This document shows, piece after piece, positions 53,880-61,149 of a stretch of 64,000 nt of DNA. Made by a program: the position numbers and the translations under genes. The notes beneath the pieces are model-generated. The model was given only the letters and a program-made list of their open reading frames with translations. It was not told the DNA's origin and searched no databases. Every line of letters begins with the position of its first letter. Position 1 is the stretch's first letter. Source of the stretch: Streptomyces violens (GTDB lineage: Bacteria > Actinomycetota > Actinomycetes > Streptomycetales > Streptomycetaceae); the NCBI RefSeq assembly GCF_000717745.1, contig NZ_JOBH01000004.1, positions 372,001 to 436,000 of the forward strand, in the 5' to 3' direction.

Positions 53880-54683
53880 TCAGGCCGCGTCGGCGAGGCC
53901 GCCGCCCGCCGGGCCGTCCGCGAGGCTGTCGTCGGCGGGACCCTCCACGCCCAGCCGGTCCAGCAGTCGCGCACGCAACGCCGCGAAGCGCGGGGAGGCG
54001 ATGTCCCTGGGCCGCGGCAGGTCGATGGCGGTCTCGTACGCGATCACGCCTTCGTCCATCACCAGCACCCGGTCCGCGAGCAGCAGTGCTTCCTCGACGT
54101 CATGGGTGACCAGCAGCACCGCGCAGCCGCGCCGCCGCCACAGCTCGGCGACCAGTCGCTGCGCCTTGATGCGCGTCAGCGCGTCCAGCGCGCCGAACGG
54201 CTCGTCGAGCAGCAGCAGATCGGGCTCGCGCACCAGGGCCCGGGCCAGCGAAGCGCGCTGGGCCTCGCCGCCGGAGAGCGTCTTCGGCCAGGCATCGGTA
54301 CGGTGCGAGAGGCCGACCTCGCCCAACGCCCTTTCCGCAACCTCCCGTTCGGGCCGCCCGGGCAGCCCGAGGAGAACATTCCGCCACACCTTCTTCCAGG
54401 GCATCAACCGCGGCGCCTGAAAGGCAACGGCCGAACGGCGCGGTACCGACACCTCACCCTCGATCTCCCGGTCGAGCCCGGCGAGCACGCGCAGCAACGT
54501 CGACTTCCCGCACCCACTGCGCCCGAGCAACGCCACGAACTCGCCGGGCCGCACGGTCAGTTCAAGCCCATCAATCACCGCCCGCCCACCAAAGGAACGG
54601 GTCAGCCCGGCCACCCGTACAGCGGCGGTGGAGGCACTGTCTGCAGTCTTCGGGCTCACTGGCCCGTGAACGTCGGTCGCCAT
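53880..54683 (-). CDS. ssuB: Aliphatic sulfonate ABC transporter ATPase
   Basis: A 267-residue ABC ATPase. The Walker A is LLGRSGCGKSTLL, the Q-loop AVAFQAPRLMPWKKVWRNVLLGL, the signature LSGGEAQRASLARAL, the Walker B LLLLDEPFGALD and the H-loop LLVTHDVEEAL. This matches the taurine/sulfonate/nitrate subfamily. It overlaps the permease gene by 28 bases. The last 25 residues are a Gly/Asp/Ala-rich tail. Confidence 0.92.
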   Translation of the reverse strand: MATDVHGPVSPKTADSASTAAVRVAGLTRSFGGRAVIDGLELTVRPGEFVALLGRSGCGKSTLLRVLAGLDREIEGEVSVPRRSAVAFQAPRLMPWKKVWRNVLLGLPGRPEREVAERALGEVGLSHRTDAWPKTLSGGEAQRASLARALVREPDLLLLDEPFGALDALTRIKAQRLVAELWRRRGCAVLLVTHDVEEALLLADRVLVMDEGVIAYETAIDLPRPRDIASPRFAALRARLLDRLGVEGPADDSLADGPAGGGLADAA

Positions 54684-55540
54684 TGCAGCAACAGCCTTTC
54701 GAGAGTACGGACGAGGAAATCGGCGAGCAGCCCGAGCAGCGCGTACACAATCAGGCAGACCACGATCACATCGGTGCGGAAGAATTCCCGTGCCTGATTC
54801 ATGAGGAACCCGATGCCGTCATCGGCGTTGACCGACTCGCCGAATACCAGCGCCAGCCACGCCGTGGCCAGCGAGTACCGCAGCCCGGTCATCGCACCCG
54901 GCAACGCCCCGGGCAGTACGACATGCCGGATCAGCCCCCACCGTCCGAGCCCGAGCGAGGTCCCGGCCTCAACCAACTGGGCGTCCACACCTCTGATCCC
55001 GGCGTACACATTCAGGTACAGGTGAAAGGCCACCCCGAGCGCAATCAACGCAATCTTCGGTGCCTCGCCAATCCCCAGCCAGATGATGAACAACGGGATG
55101 ACGCCCACCCACGGAATGGACCGCAACATCTGCACGGTCGCGTCCACCAGGTCCTCACCCAGCCGCGACAACCCGGAGGCGAGCGCCAGCGCAACGCCCG
55201 CGACGCCGCCCAGTACCAGCCCGACCAGCACGCGCTGGACGGACACGAGCATCGCCGACGGCAACGTCCCGTCCGAGACGAGCCCCGCGGCGGTACGCGC
55301 GATGGTGCCGGGCGAGGCGAGCACGTCGGGATGGAGCACCCCCGACGCACTCAACACCTGCCACAACACGACCAGCCCCACCGGCCCAGTCGTACGCCGC
55401 AGCCACCGAGGCACCGACCGCCGCCGGGCGGAGACCGGCACCAATGTGACGAGCTCGGGCCCCTGGGAGGCATCGGATGTCTCGGGCGGCGCAGAGGACG
55501 ATCGAGCCCGTCGATCAATTACAGCCTGATCAGGCGTCAT
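54656..55540 (-). CDS. ssuC: Aliphatic sulfonate ABC transporter permease
   Basis: A 294-residue permease of the SsuC/TauC type with about six membrane segments. The EAA loop reads QLVEAGTSLGLGRWGLIRHVVLPGALPG and YSLATAWLALVFGESVNADDGIGFLMNQAREFF follows. GCGGAG lies 6 bases before the ATG at MTPDQAVIDRR. The N-terminal 45 residues are soluble and Ser/Pro-rich. It is the first structural gene after the leader peptide; ATPase, binding protein and perhaps the monooxygenase follow in one unit. Confidence 0.9.
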   Translation of the reverse strand: MTPDQAVIDRRARSSSAPPETSDASQGPELVTLVPVSARRRSVPRWLRRTTGPVGLVVLWQVLSASGVLHPDVLASPGTIARTAAGLVSDGTLPSAMLVSVQRVLVGLVLGGVAGVALALASGLSRLGEDLVDATVQMLRSIPWVGVIPLFIIWLGIGEAPKIALIALGVAFHLYLNVYAGIRGVDAQLVEAGTSLGLGRWGLIRHVVLPGALPGAMTGLRYSLATAWLALVFGESVNADDGIGFLMNQAREFFRTDVIVVCLIVYALLGLLADFLVRTLERLLLQWRPTFTGQ

Positions 55541-55659
55541 AAAAACTCCGCAAACGGAAAGAAGGCCAGGCCGCACACAAGCACGGCAAAAGCGCGCGCA
55601 ACGCAAGAAGGCGCGAAAGGAAAGGCGAAGCCCGGAGTGAAAACTGGAGGCGAAACTCG
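55541..55659 (-). promoter_or_regulatory. Attenuator-type leader between Cys peptide and ssuC
   Basis: This 119-base leader separates the Cys-rich peptide stop from the ssuC ATG. ACTCCG near its start (about 55633-55638) can pair with CGGAGT of the ssuC ribosome site (about 55544-55549). Ribosome stalling on the Cys codons could decide whether that pairing forms. The pairing is short, so the mechanism is only suggested. Confidence 0.4.
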
Positions 55660-55773
55660 TCAGCAGTAACAGCAGCAGTAACAGCAGCAGCCGTCGCCGC
55701 GGCGACAGGCGGCAGAGGCCACCCGCAGCAGGTCGATATGACCGCGCGTGGTGAGCAAGGCTGACGAAGACAT
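55660..55773 (-). CDS. Cysteine-rich leader peptide of the ssu operon
   Basis: A 37-residue peptide missed by normal length limits. It contains the HIDLLRVASAACRR core typical of actinobacterial sulfur-gene leader peptides. Its end, after GDG, is CCCYCCCYC directly before the stop: seven Cys in nine residues, eight in all. The DNA is a TGC-TGC-TGT-TAC unit repeated twice. Such peptides act as cysteine sensors: when charged Cys-tRNA is scarce the ribosome pauses and downstream expression rises. The position 119 bases before a sulfonate transporter fits this exactly. Confidence 0.88.
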   Translation of the reverse strand: MSSSALLTTRGHIDLLRVASAACRRGDGCCCYCCCYC

Positions 55774-55890
55774 GCCGCTGAACGTAGCCGCGTGGCCGGA
55801 ACCGGGTCAATCGCTGTCTCGGCCAGTGGTCCTTTATTGCGGCCGTGTGTCAGGTCGGTCCCACCCCGCTGCATCGCCGATCATGGTGAT

Positions 55891-56313
55891 ATGGCAAACC
55901 CCTTCACCACACACGTACTGAACGTCACGACCGGCTCCGCCGAGACCGTCCACGACCTCACGGGCGACTGCTCCGCCTTCCTCGCCGAGGCAGCAGCCGG
56001 CCGCGACGGCCTCCTGAACATCTTCGTCCCCCACGCCACCGCCGGCATCGCGATCATCGAGACCGGCGCCGGCAGCGACGACGACCTCCTCGCCGCCCTC
56101 CGCGACCTCCTACCGGCCGACAACCGCTGGCGCCACCGCCACGGCACCCCCGGCCACGGCCGCGACCACGTCCTCCCCGCCTTCATCCCCCCACACGCCA
56201 CCCTCCCGGTCATCAACGGCGACTTGGCCTTGGGCACGTGGCAGTCGGTGTGCCTGGTCGACACGAACGGGGATAATCCGCAGCGGCAGGTTCGGCTCAG
56301 CTTCCTGGGCTGA
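55891..56313 (+). CDS. YjbQ/UPF0047-family protein
   Basis: A 140-residue single-domain protein of the YjbQ family. It has VHDLTGDCSAFLAEA, NIFVPHATAGIAIIETGAGSDDDL, the metal-site His in RWRHRHGTPGHGRDHVLPAFIPPHATLPVINGDL and LGTWQSVCLVDTNGDNPQRQV. Some members have weak thiamine-phosphate synthase activity, but the true role is unsettled. The ATG is chosen where the family sequence begins; a longer frame reaching 55792 is not conserved-looking. It is divergent from the ssu leader. Confidence 0.87.
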   Translation: MANPFTTHVLNVTTGSAETVHDLTGDCSAFLAEAAAGRDGLLNIFVPHATAGIAIIETGAGSDDDLLAALRDLLPADNRWRHRHGTPGHGRDHVLPAFIPPHATLPVINGDLALGTWQSVCLVDTNGDNPQRQVRLSFLG

Positions 56314-56314
56314 T

Positions 56315-56690
56315 CCAAGATTGCCCTGGGTGTGGCCGCCATATCTCCGTACTCTTCCTGGCCGAAACGGAGAAGCAGCGCGCGGTGTGGACATGGATGT
56401 GGTGGAACGGCCCTGGGACGGCTGCGGAAAGTGCCTGGTCGGCGTGCGGCGAGCACATCATTGGCTGGGCCGATGACTGGGAGGTCTCCGGTGCACCGAC
56501 CCGGTGACCAGGCCGCAGCTGGGGCCCAGGCTGCGAGACGAGATGGATCCAGGCAGGCTATCCACTTGTGCGCCGTGACGCGTGAGATGCCCGTCTCTGC
56601 TGCGACATGCTCATCCGGGCGGTCGGCGCGGACACGTTCATCGAGCAGCCGACCGCCCTGAACGGTCAGCCGGGCATCACGGTGGGACAC
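56315..56690 (-). pseudogene. Decayed IS481-type transposase fragment
   Basis: Starting at 56690, one frame reads VSHRDARLTVQGGRLL and then ETGISRVTAHKWI, which is the N-terminal helix-turn-helix region of IS481-family transposases. The match then passes through other frames (VLAARRPGTFRSRP, then FRPGRVRRYGGHTQGNLG, resembling the RRYE..PGdLvHvDvKkLG region). The catalytic domain is missing. Several frameshifts mean it is non-functional. No clean terminal repeats were seen. Confidence 0.65.
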
Positions 56691-56797
56691 GAAGACCTCC
56701 GTGCGGTGAAGACTCGACACCTCCACCGCACCGGAGATCTTCACCATGATCATGCCTGGCGAGTGTCAACCACGCTCGTGATCAATACAGCTGCGGT

Positions 56798-57304
56798 TCA
56801 GGCGGCGGCGGTCCGCCAGATCTGCACCAGACAGAACTGGTGCTGTCCATCCAGATCGGCCTCATGGCCGCCGGGGTTGTCGAGCACGTCGAAGCAGTCC
56901 TTCAGAGGGGAAGTGAAGGAGCGGCCGATGTCCGGATTGAACACCCACTGCCACCGCATCCGGTACGTGCCCGGCGACGGCAGCACCAGCGGAAGCTCCC
57001 ACATCCCGCCGTCGACGGTCTGCAGTTGGAGCTCGCCCTCGGGAAGTTCCACCTCGACTTCTTCCCGCCCCGCCCACGGGCCGGGCGGCGGCGACGGTGC
57101 GGTGGTCCACGACTCCAGGCGTATCGCCACCGTGCCCACCTCCGGGGGAGTCTGGAGATACACCAGGCCCGGTCCGGGAAGCAGCCACTTCGTTCTGTCC
57201 GCGTCGTCATCGAACGTTTCGGCCGCCATGGTCGTGTCGTGCAGCCCGAGCAGCCGATAGCTCGCCGACACATTCGCCTCGTAGGAATCCAGCAACCTAC
57301 TCAT
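56798..57304 (-). CDS. Conserved hypothetical protein
   Basis: A 168-residue acidic soluble protein that I do not recognise. It has SYEANVSASYRLLGLHDTTMA at the start, a beta-rich middle (GLVYLQTPPEVGTVAIRLE, EEVEVELPEGELQLQTVDGG) and PSPGTYRMRWQWVFNP near the end. The pattern suggests a beta-sandwich. No signal or membrane segment is present. The ATG has GAGG close upstream; a GTG at 57316 is possible. It lies between two decayed transposase fragments, so it may be a horizontally acquired cargo gene or a survivor in an unstable spot. Confidence 0.6.
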   Translation of the reverse strand: MSRLLDSYEANVSASYRLLGLHDTTMAAETFDDDADRTKWLLPGPGLVYLQTPPEVGTVAIRLESWTTAPSPPPGPWAGREEVEVELPEGELQLQTVDGGMWELPLVLPSPGTYRMRWQWVFNPDIGRSFTSPLKDCFDVLDNPGGHEADLDGQHQFCLVQIWRTAAA

Positions 57305-57500
57305 CAAGTGCCTCACAAATCGGGAAAGCGCCGCTCAATGGCGGCGCTGCCGCCGACTGTAAACGAAAGGAAGGAACGCGCGCGGTAGATCTCAGACGCT
57401 CCGAGACGGGAGGCACAGGTCCGTACCGGACTCGGGCCTGGGCCTGTTCGTCATGTAACCAGGCACCCGATATCGCAGTCATAGACCTGCCCGAATAGCA
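57305..57500. other. Intergenic sequence next to IS remnant
   Basis: No gene or clear signal is seen here. It presumably contains the promoter of the leftward hypothetical gene and decayed mobile DNA. Base composition is lower in GC than in the flanking genes. Confidence 0.4.
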
Positions 57501-57689
57501 GCCGACCAGTTCCAGATCACCCCGCACATCACTCGGCGCGGCGTCGGGCACGGCTCCGGCCTGGGCGTGTACCGCTGGGTCGTGGAAGGAGCGATCGCGC
57601 TGCTGCACTGGTTCTGCCGCCTGCGCATCCGCTGCGTCAGAACGCACTCGCTGCAGTCGGGTCCGCGCAGCCTCACATCCGGGATCTGA
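57501..57689 (+). pseudogene. IS5-family transposase C-terminal remnant
   Basis: The frame reads ADQFQITPHITRRGVGHGSGLGVYRWVVEG and then ALLHWFCRLRIRC, the C-terminal HGSGLG-x-RWVVE(R)...WLH-x-FRRLRIR block of IS5-family transposases. In it the catalytic Glu of the DDE set is within VVE. Everything upstream of this block is missing and the tail diverges. It overlaps the end of the APH-family gene by 17 bases on the other strand. Confidence 0.75.
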
Positions 57690-58419
57690 GCACGTCGACT
57701 TCGCAGCCTGGCGCGAACGGGTCGAAGTCGTGCTCGACCAGCCAGCGCACCCCCAGCAGGCTTCGCAACGACCACCATGCGCGGATCACGTCGAGGTCGA
57801 CGTCGGTGCCGTAGCCGGCGACGACGTCGTCGAGGTGCTCCTCGTGTCCGAGCGTCAAGGTGGCGAGGTCGTACAGGGCATCGCCCTGGCCCGCCTCGGA
57901 CCAGTCGATGATGCCCGTGACCTCGTCGCCGTCGACGAACACGTGAGTTACTTGTAGGTCGCCGTGCGTGAAGGCCGGAGTCCACGGCCGGAGCGCCGCC
58001 TCGGCGACCTGGCGGTTGCGGGTAACCAGGTCGGCGGGCAGGGCGCCGTTCGTCACGAGCCACTCGCACTCGCCGTTGAGGTCCGCCGCCAACTCCTCGA
58101 GGTTCCGGCCGGCCCGGCCGGGGCAGGGCGGCAACGGGGCGTCGTGCAACTTCCGGAGGGCGGTACCCGCCGCGGCCCACGCCGCCGGGGACGCGGTCGA
58201 GGGCTCGCCGAGGCGGCCGAGCGCCGTTCCCGGGACCGCGGCGATCGCGAGTACCGGCGGTTTGCGCCACAGGACCTTCGGAGTCGGGATGGGCGCCAGG
58301 GCCGTCGCCTCGTCCTCGACGTCGAGGCGCGCCTGATCGGCGTCCACCTTCAGGAACACGTCGCCGACGCGCAGGGTCGCGCGCTCGGAATGGGCGACGA
58401 CGACCTCGACCTCATCCAT
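57673..58419 (-). CDS. Aminoglycoside phosphotransferase-family kinase
   Basis: A 248-residue APH/ChoK-like kinase. The catalytic loop is FTHGDLQVTHVFVDGDEVTGIIDWSEAGQGDALYDLATL, holding the catalytic Asp in HGD and the Mg-binding Asp in IIDW. The Asn that normally ends the HGDxxxxN loop is His here. The N-terminal lobe is short (SERATLRVGDVFLKVD). It might phosphorylate a small metabolite or an antibiotic; no resistance is implied by sequence alone. The start matches a normal N-lobe, though the ribosome site is weak. Confidence 0.82.
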   Translation of the reverse strand: MDEVEVVVAHSERATLRVGDVFLKVDADQARLDVEDEATALAPIPTPKVLWRKPPVLAIAAVPGTALGRLGEPSTASPAAWAAAGTALRKLHDAPLPPCPGRAGRNLEELAADLNGECEWLVTNGALPADLVTRNRQVAEAALRPWTPAFTHGDLQVTHVFVDGDEVTGIIDWSEAGQGDALYDLATLTLGHEEHLDDVVAGYGTDVDLDVIRAWWSLRSLLGVRWLVEHDFDPFAPGCEVDVLRSRM

Positions 58420-58804
58420 GGCGACCAGGATCCCGGACGGCCGTCCACGTTGCCGGGATTATCGCGTCGATTGCGTGACTGACCGCGTCCCGACCGCGGC
58501 GGAATGCGCGACGGCGGGAAGAAGGTGCGCCATGGGTGGGGGTATGCCTTTCCGGAACGGGGCAGCCGGTGGGTTCGTATGAGGGGGCAGAAGGCGGGCC
58601 TTGTCGGCTGCTGGGGTCAGTGACGAATATTCACTATGGGCCCTCGTGGGTGGGTTTGTGTACGGCAAGGGGGCGACTGTTCACCCGGGGGTTTTGCCGC
58701 GTTCGGTGGCCGCTGATTAGGCTGGGGTACGTGGTTACGGCAACCACTTGTCCGCGGTCGGGGTACGGCCCGGCACCCCCGAACACCCTTGAGGCAGCAC
58801 ATCG
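58420..58804. promoter_or_regulatory. Intergenic region upstream of the sigma factor operon
   Basis: This 385-base stretch has no convincing gene. It contains an inverted repeat GTGGTT-ACGGC-AACCAC at 58731-58747, about 60 bases before the sigma factor start, which could be an operator or overlap the promoter. Nothing else stands out. Confidence 0.4.
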
Positions 58805-59449
58805 ATGAGCGAACCGGCGATATCGGCCCCGGGTCCTGCTGCCGCCGGGCCGGGTCGCCCCGCGCCGGGTCGCCCCGCGCCGGGTCGCCCCGCCCCGGCC
58901 TCCCTGTCGTCCGCCCGGCCGTCCGCCGAGGAGCGCATCACCGCACTTGTCCTGACGTACCGTCAGCCGTTGTTGCGGTATGTCACCGGCCTGCTGCCCG
59001 CCGACCCGCAGCGCGCGGAGGACGTCGTCCAGGAAGCACTGTTGCGCGCCTGGCTGAAGAGTGAGGCATCGCGCGCCCGCGGCGCCCGGCGCGAGACGGG
59101 GTGGGAGCCGAGTCTGCCCTGGCTGTTCAAGGTCGCCCGCAACGTCGTGATCGACTGGAGTCGGCGTGACAGCTCCCGGCCGGCGGTGCCGACCGGGCTG
59201 CCGCCGGAGACGGCCGTACTTGCGGACGAGGCCGCGCGCGTCGTGGAGCGGACGCACGTCGTCGAGTTGCTCGCCCAACTGTCCCGCCCCCATCGAGAGG
59301 TTCTGGTGTACACATACCTGCTCGGCTGTTCCGGCCCCGATACGGCGCACGCCCTGGGCATTCCGTCCGGCACCGTGAAGTCCCGGCTGCACCACGCGAT
59401 GCACCACCTGCGGCAGGCCGCCGCGCTCGCCGCGCGGGAGTGCGCGTGA
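58805..59449 (+). CDS. ECF RNA polymerase sigma factor
   Basis: A 214-residue ECF sigma factor. After a Pro/Ala/Gly/Arg-rich N-terminal 38 residues, region 2 reads TYRQPLLRYVTGLLPADPQRAEDVVQEALLRAWL and then PWLFKVARNVVIDWSRR. Region 4 reads LAQLSRPHREVLVYTYLLGCSGPDTAHALGIPSGTVKSRLHHAMHHLR. It resembles SigL/SigK-like ECF groups that use membrane anti-sigma partners. GAGG lies before the ATG. Its stop overlaps the next gene (GTGA), tying it to a type VII secretion locus; no anti-sigma domain is obvious there. Confidence 0.92.
   Translation: MSEPAISAPGPAAAGPGRPAPGRPAPGRPAPASLSSARPSAEERITALVLTYRQPLLRYVTGLLPADPQRAEDVVQEALLRAWLKSEASRARGARRETGWEPSLPWLFKVARNVVIDWSRRDSSRPAVPTGLPPETAVLADEAARVVERTHVVELLAQLSRPHREVLVYTYLLGCSGPDTAHALGIPSGTVKSRLHHAMHHLRQAAALAARECA
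58850..58894 (+). repeat. Three 15-base tandem repeats in the sigma factor gene
   Basis: The unit CCGGGTCGCCCCGCG occurs three times in a row (last base differs in the third copy). It encodes PGRPA repeats in the disordered N-terminus. In-frame unit length means copy number can change without a frameshift. Confidence 0.9.
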
Positions 59450-61149
59450 GTCTCTCCAGCCACGCCGCGCCCTCGGGCGCGGCGGCCGTCGCGGCACCGG
59501 CGCAGTTCCCGGTACCGCTGGCCCTCGGCATGCCGGACCGCAACTCCTGGCTGATCCTCATCGGCTTTCTCGTCGCCCTGGTCCTGCTCATCTGGCTCCT
59601 CGTCCGCACCGTGAGCAGGCAGGGCGGCTTCCGCCGTACCTGCCGCCGGATCGCGTGGGAGGTGCGGATGACCGCACGGGCGTTCACCGCGCCGCTGCGC
59701 GCCTACCTGCGGCACCGGCGCTGTGCCCGGATGCTGGCCGGGTACTTCGCCGACCCGGCCGCCGGGGACGTGGTGCGGGCGGCCCTCGACCGCGCGGACG
59801 CGGACGCGGGGGACGGCTGCTACGTGCCCACCGTCCAGCTGTCCCAGGGCGGGGGCCGCGTCCGCGTCGTCGTCGCGGGCCGCGACCCGGCCGGATCCGC
59901 CGGGCCGGTGCTGCCCTGGGCGGACGCGGCGGACGAGCCGGGGGAGTGGACCTGGGCCGCGCCGGCCGATGCGGTACGGACGCGGCCTGCCGGCCTCGGC
60001 CGCACTGTACGGCTGCCGCTCGTCCTGGGTGTGGACCGCAAGGCCCCGGGTGTCGTCCTCGTCGACTGGCTGCGCGGCCCCGCCGCGCTGAGCATCGAGG
60101 GCGACGCGCGGGTCTCCCGCGGCGTGCTCCAGGCGCTGGCCGCGCAGGTGGACCGGATGCCGGACGGGCCGCCGGTCCAGGTCGCCGCCGGTGTGCACCC
60201 GCGCTTCCCCGGGCGCCCGCTGGACGACATCCTCGCGGAACTGGCGACGGCGGGCCCTGAAATCCCGGCCGAGGCGGTGCCGGTGGTGGTCTGCTGGGCA
60301 CCGACGCCCGCACAATCGGCCCGGCTCGCGGAACTGTGCGCGCGAGGCCGGGCCCGCGTGCTGGCCGGCGGCCGGCTGCCGGGTGCCTGCTGGGTCCTGC
60401 ACGCCGAGCCGGACGGCCGGCTGCTGGGGCCCGGGCCCCAGGTGGACGTGGAGTCGCCCGCACTCGGCCGGGCCGTGGCTCGCGCGGTACGGCGGGGGCT
60501 CCCCGCGCCGCACTGCGTGCTGCCGGACGCCGGTAACGGAGCGGGCGCAGCCACGGATGCCGGTAGCGGGACCGGCGGCGGCACGGATGCCGGACCTGGC
60601 GTCCCGGCCGCCGGGCCCGTCCGGGAAACCGCCCCGGCCAAGCAGGTACTCCGCAAGCCCGAGCCCGCGCCGGACGGCACCGAGCCGGTACGCGAGCAGG
60701 CGGCGGCCGGCCGTCCCGAGCCGGCCGCCCGGCCCGCCGAGGCACCACGCGCGGCGGACAGCGGTGCCGACGGCATACCGCGCGGAGCCGCTCCCCGCGA
60801 TGCCGACTTCGATGAGCCCGCGCCGAGTGTGCTTGCTCCGGGGGCGACTGCTCCGGCGGCCTCCGCCGCACCTGCTCCCGCGCAGAGCCCGGACGCGCCC
60901 GGGCGACCGGCCACCAAGGCACCCGAACCCGGCACGGCCCGCGGCGCGGCCGGACCCGACCGCCCGTCCGACGCCGGCTCCGTCGTGGAGGACGACTTCG
61001 ACTTCACAGAACCGGACTTGGCCGAGCCCCGGGCCGCCGCCTCCGCGCCCGGCCTGGCCGGGGTGTCCGCCACCTCCGACCGCTCCGACGCCGACTTCGA
61101 CCCCGCCGCCTCCGGCGATCCCCAGGAACGGACTCCTCGTACCCCGTGA
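59446..61149 (+). CDS. Membrane-anchored protein of a type VII secretion locus
   Basis: A 567-residue protein I cannot name. One N-terminal membrane segment (SWLILIGFLVALVLLIWLLV, about residues 26-45) is followed by a folded domain to about residue 350 with RMLAGYFADPAAGDVVRAAL and VVLVDWLRGPAALSIEGDARVSRGVLQ. A long Pro/Ala/Asp-rich disordered tail with repeated DFDxPEP-like pieces completes it. It overlaps the sigma factor and eccC genes by four bases on each side, so it is co-translated with both. It may be a T7SS accessory or assembly factor. GGGAG lies 6 bases before this GTG. Confidence 0.7.
   Translation: MSLSSHAAPSGAAAVAAPAQFPVPLALGMPDRNSWLILIGFLVALVLLIWLLVRTVSRQGGFRRTCRRIAWEVRMTARAFTAPLRAYLRHRRCARMLAGYFADPAAGDVVRAALDRADADAGDGCYVPTVQLSQGGGRVRVVVAGRDPAGSAGPVLPWADAADEPGEWTWAAPADAVRTRPAGLGRTVRLPLVLGVDRKAPGVVLVDWLRGPAALSIEGDARVSRGVLQALAAQVDRMPDGPPVQVAAGVHPRFPGRPLDDILAELATAGPEIPAEAVPVVVCWAPTPAQSARLAELCARGRARVLAGGRLPGACWVLHAEPDGRLLGPGPQVDVESPALGRAVARAVRRGLPAPHCVLPDAGNGAGAATDAGSGTGGGTDAGPGVPAAGPVRETAPAKQVLRKPEPAPDGTEPVREQAAAGRPEPAARPAEAPRAADSGADGIPRGAAPRDADFDEPAPSVLAPGATAPAASAAPAPAQSPDAPGRPATKAPEPGTARGAAGPDRPSDAGSVVEDDFDFTEPDLAEPRAAASAPGLAGVSATSDRSDADFDPAASGDPQERTPRTP

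Noticed and set aside
53864..55669. Plus-strand frames opposite the ssu genes
   Set aside because: Antisense to well-defined ABC transporter genes with all motifs on the minus strand.
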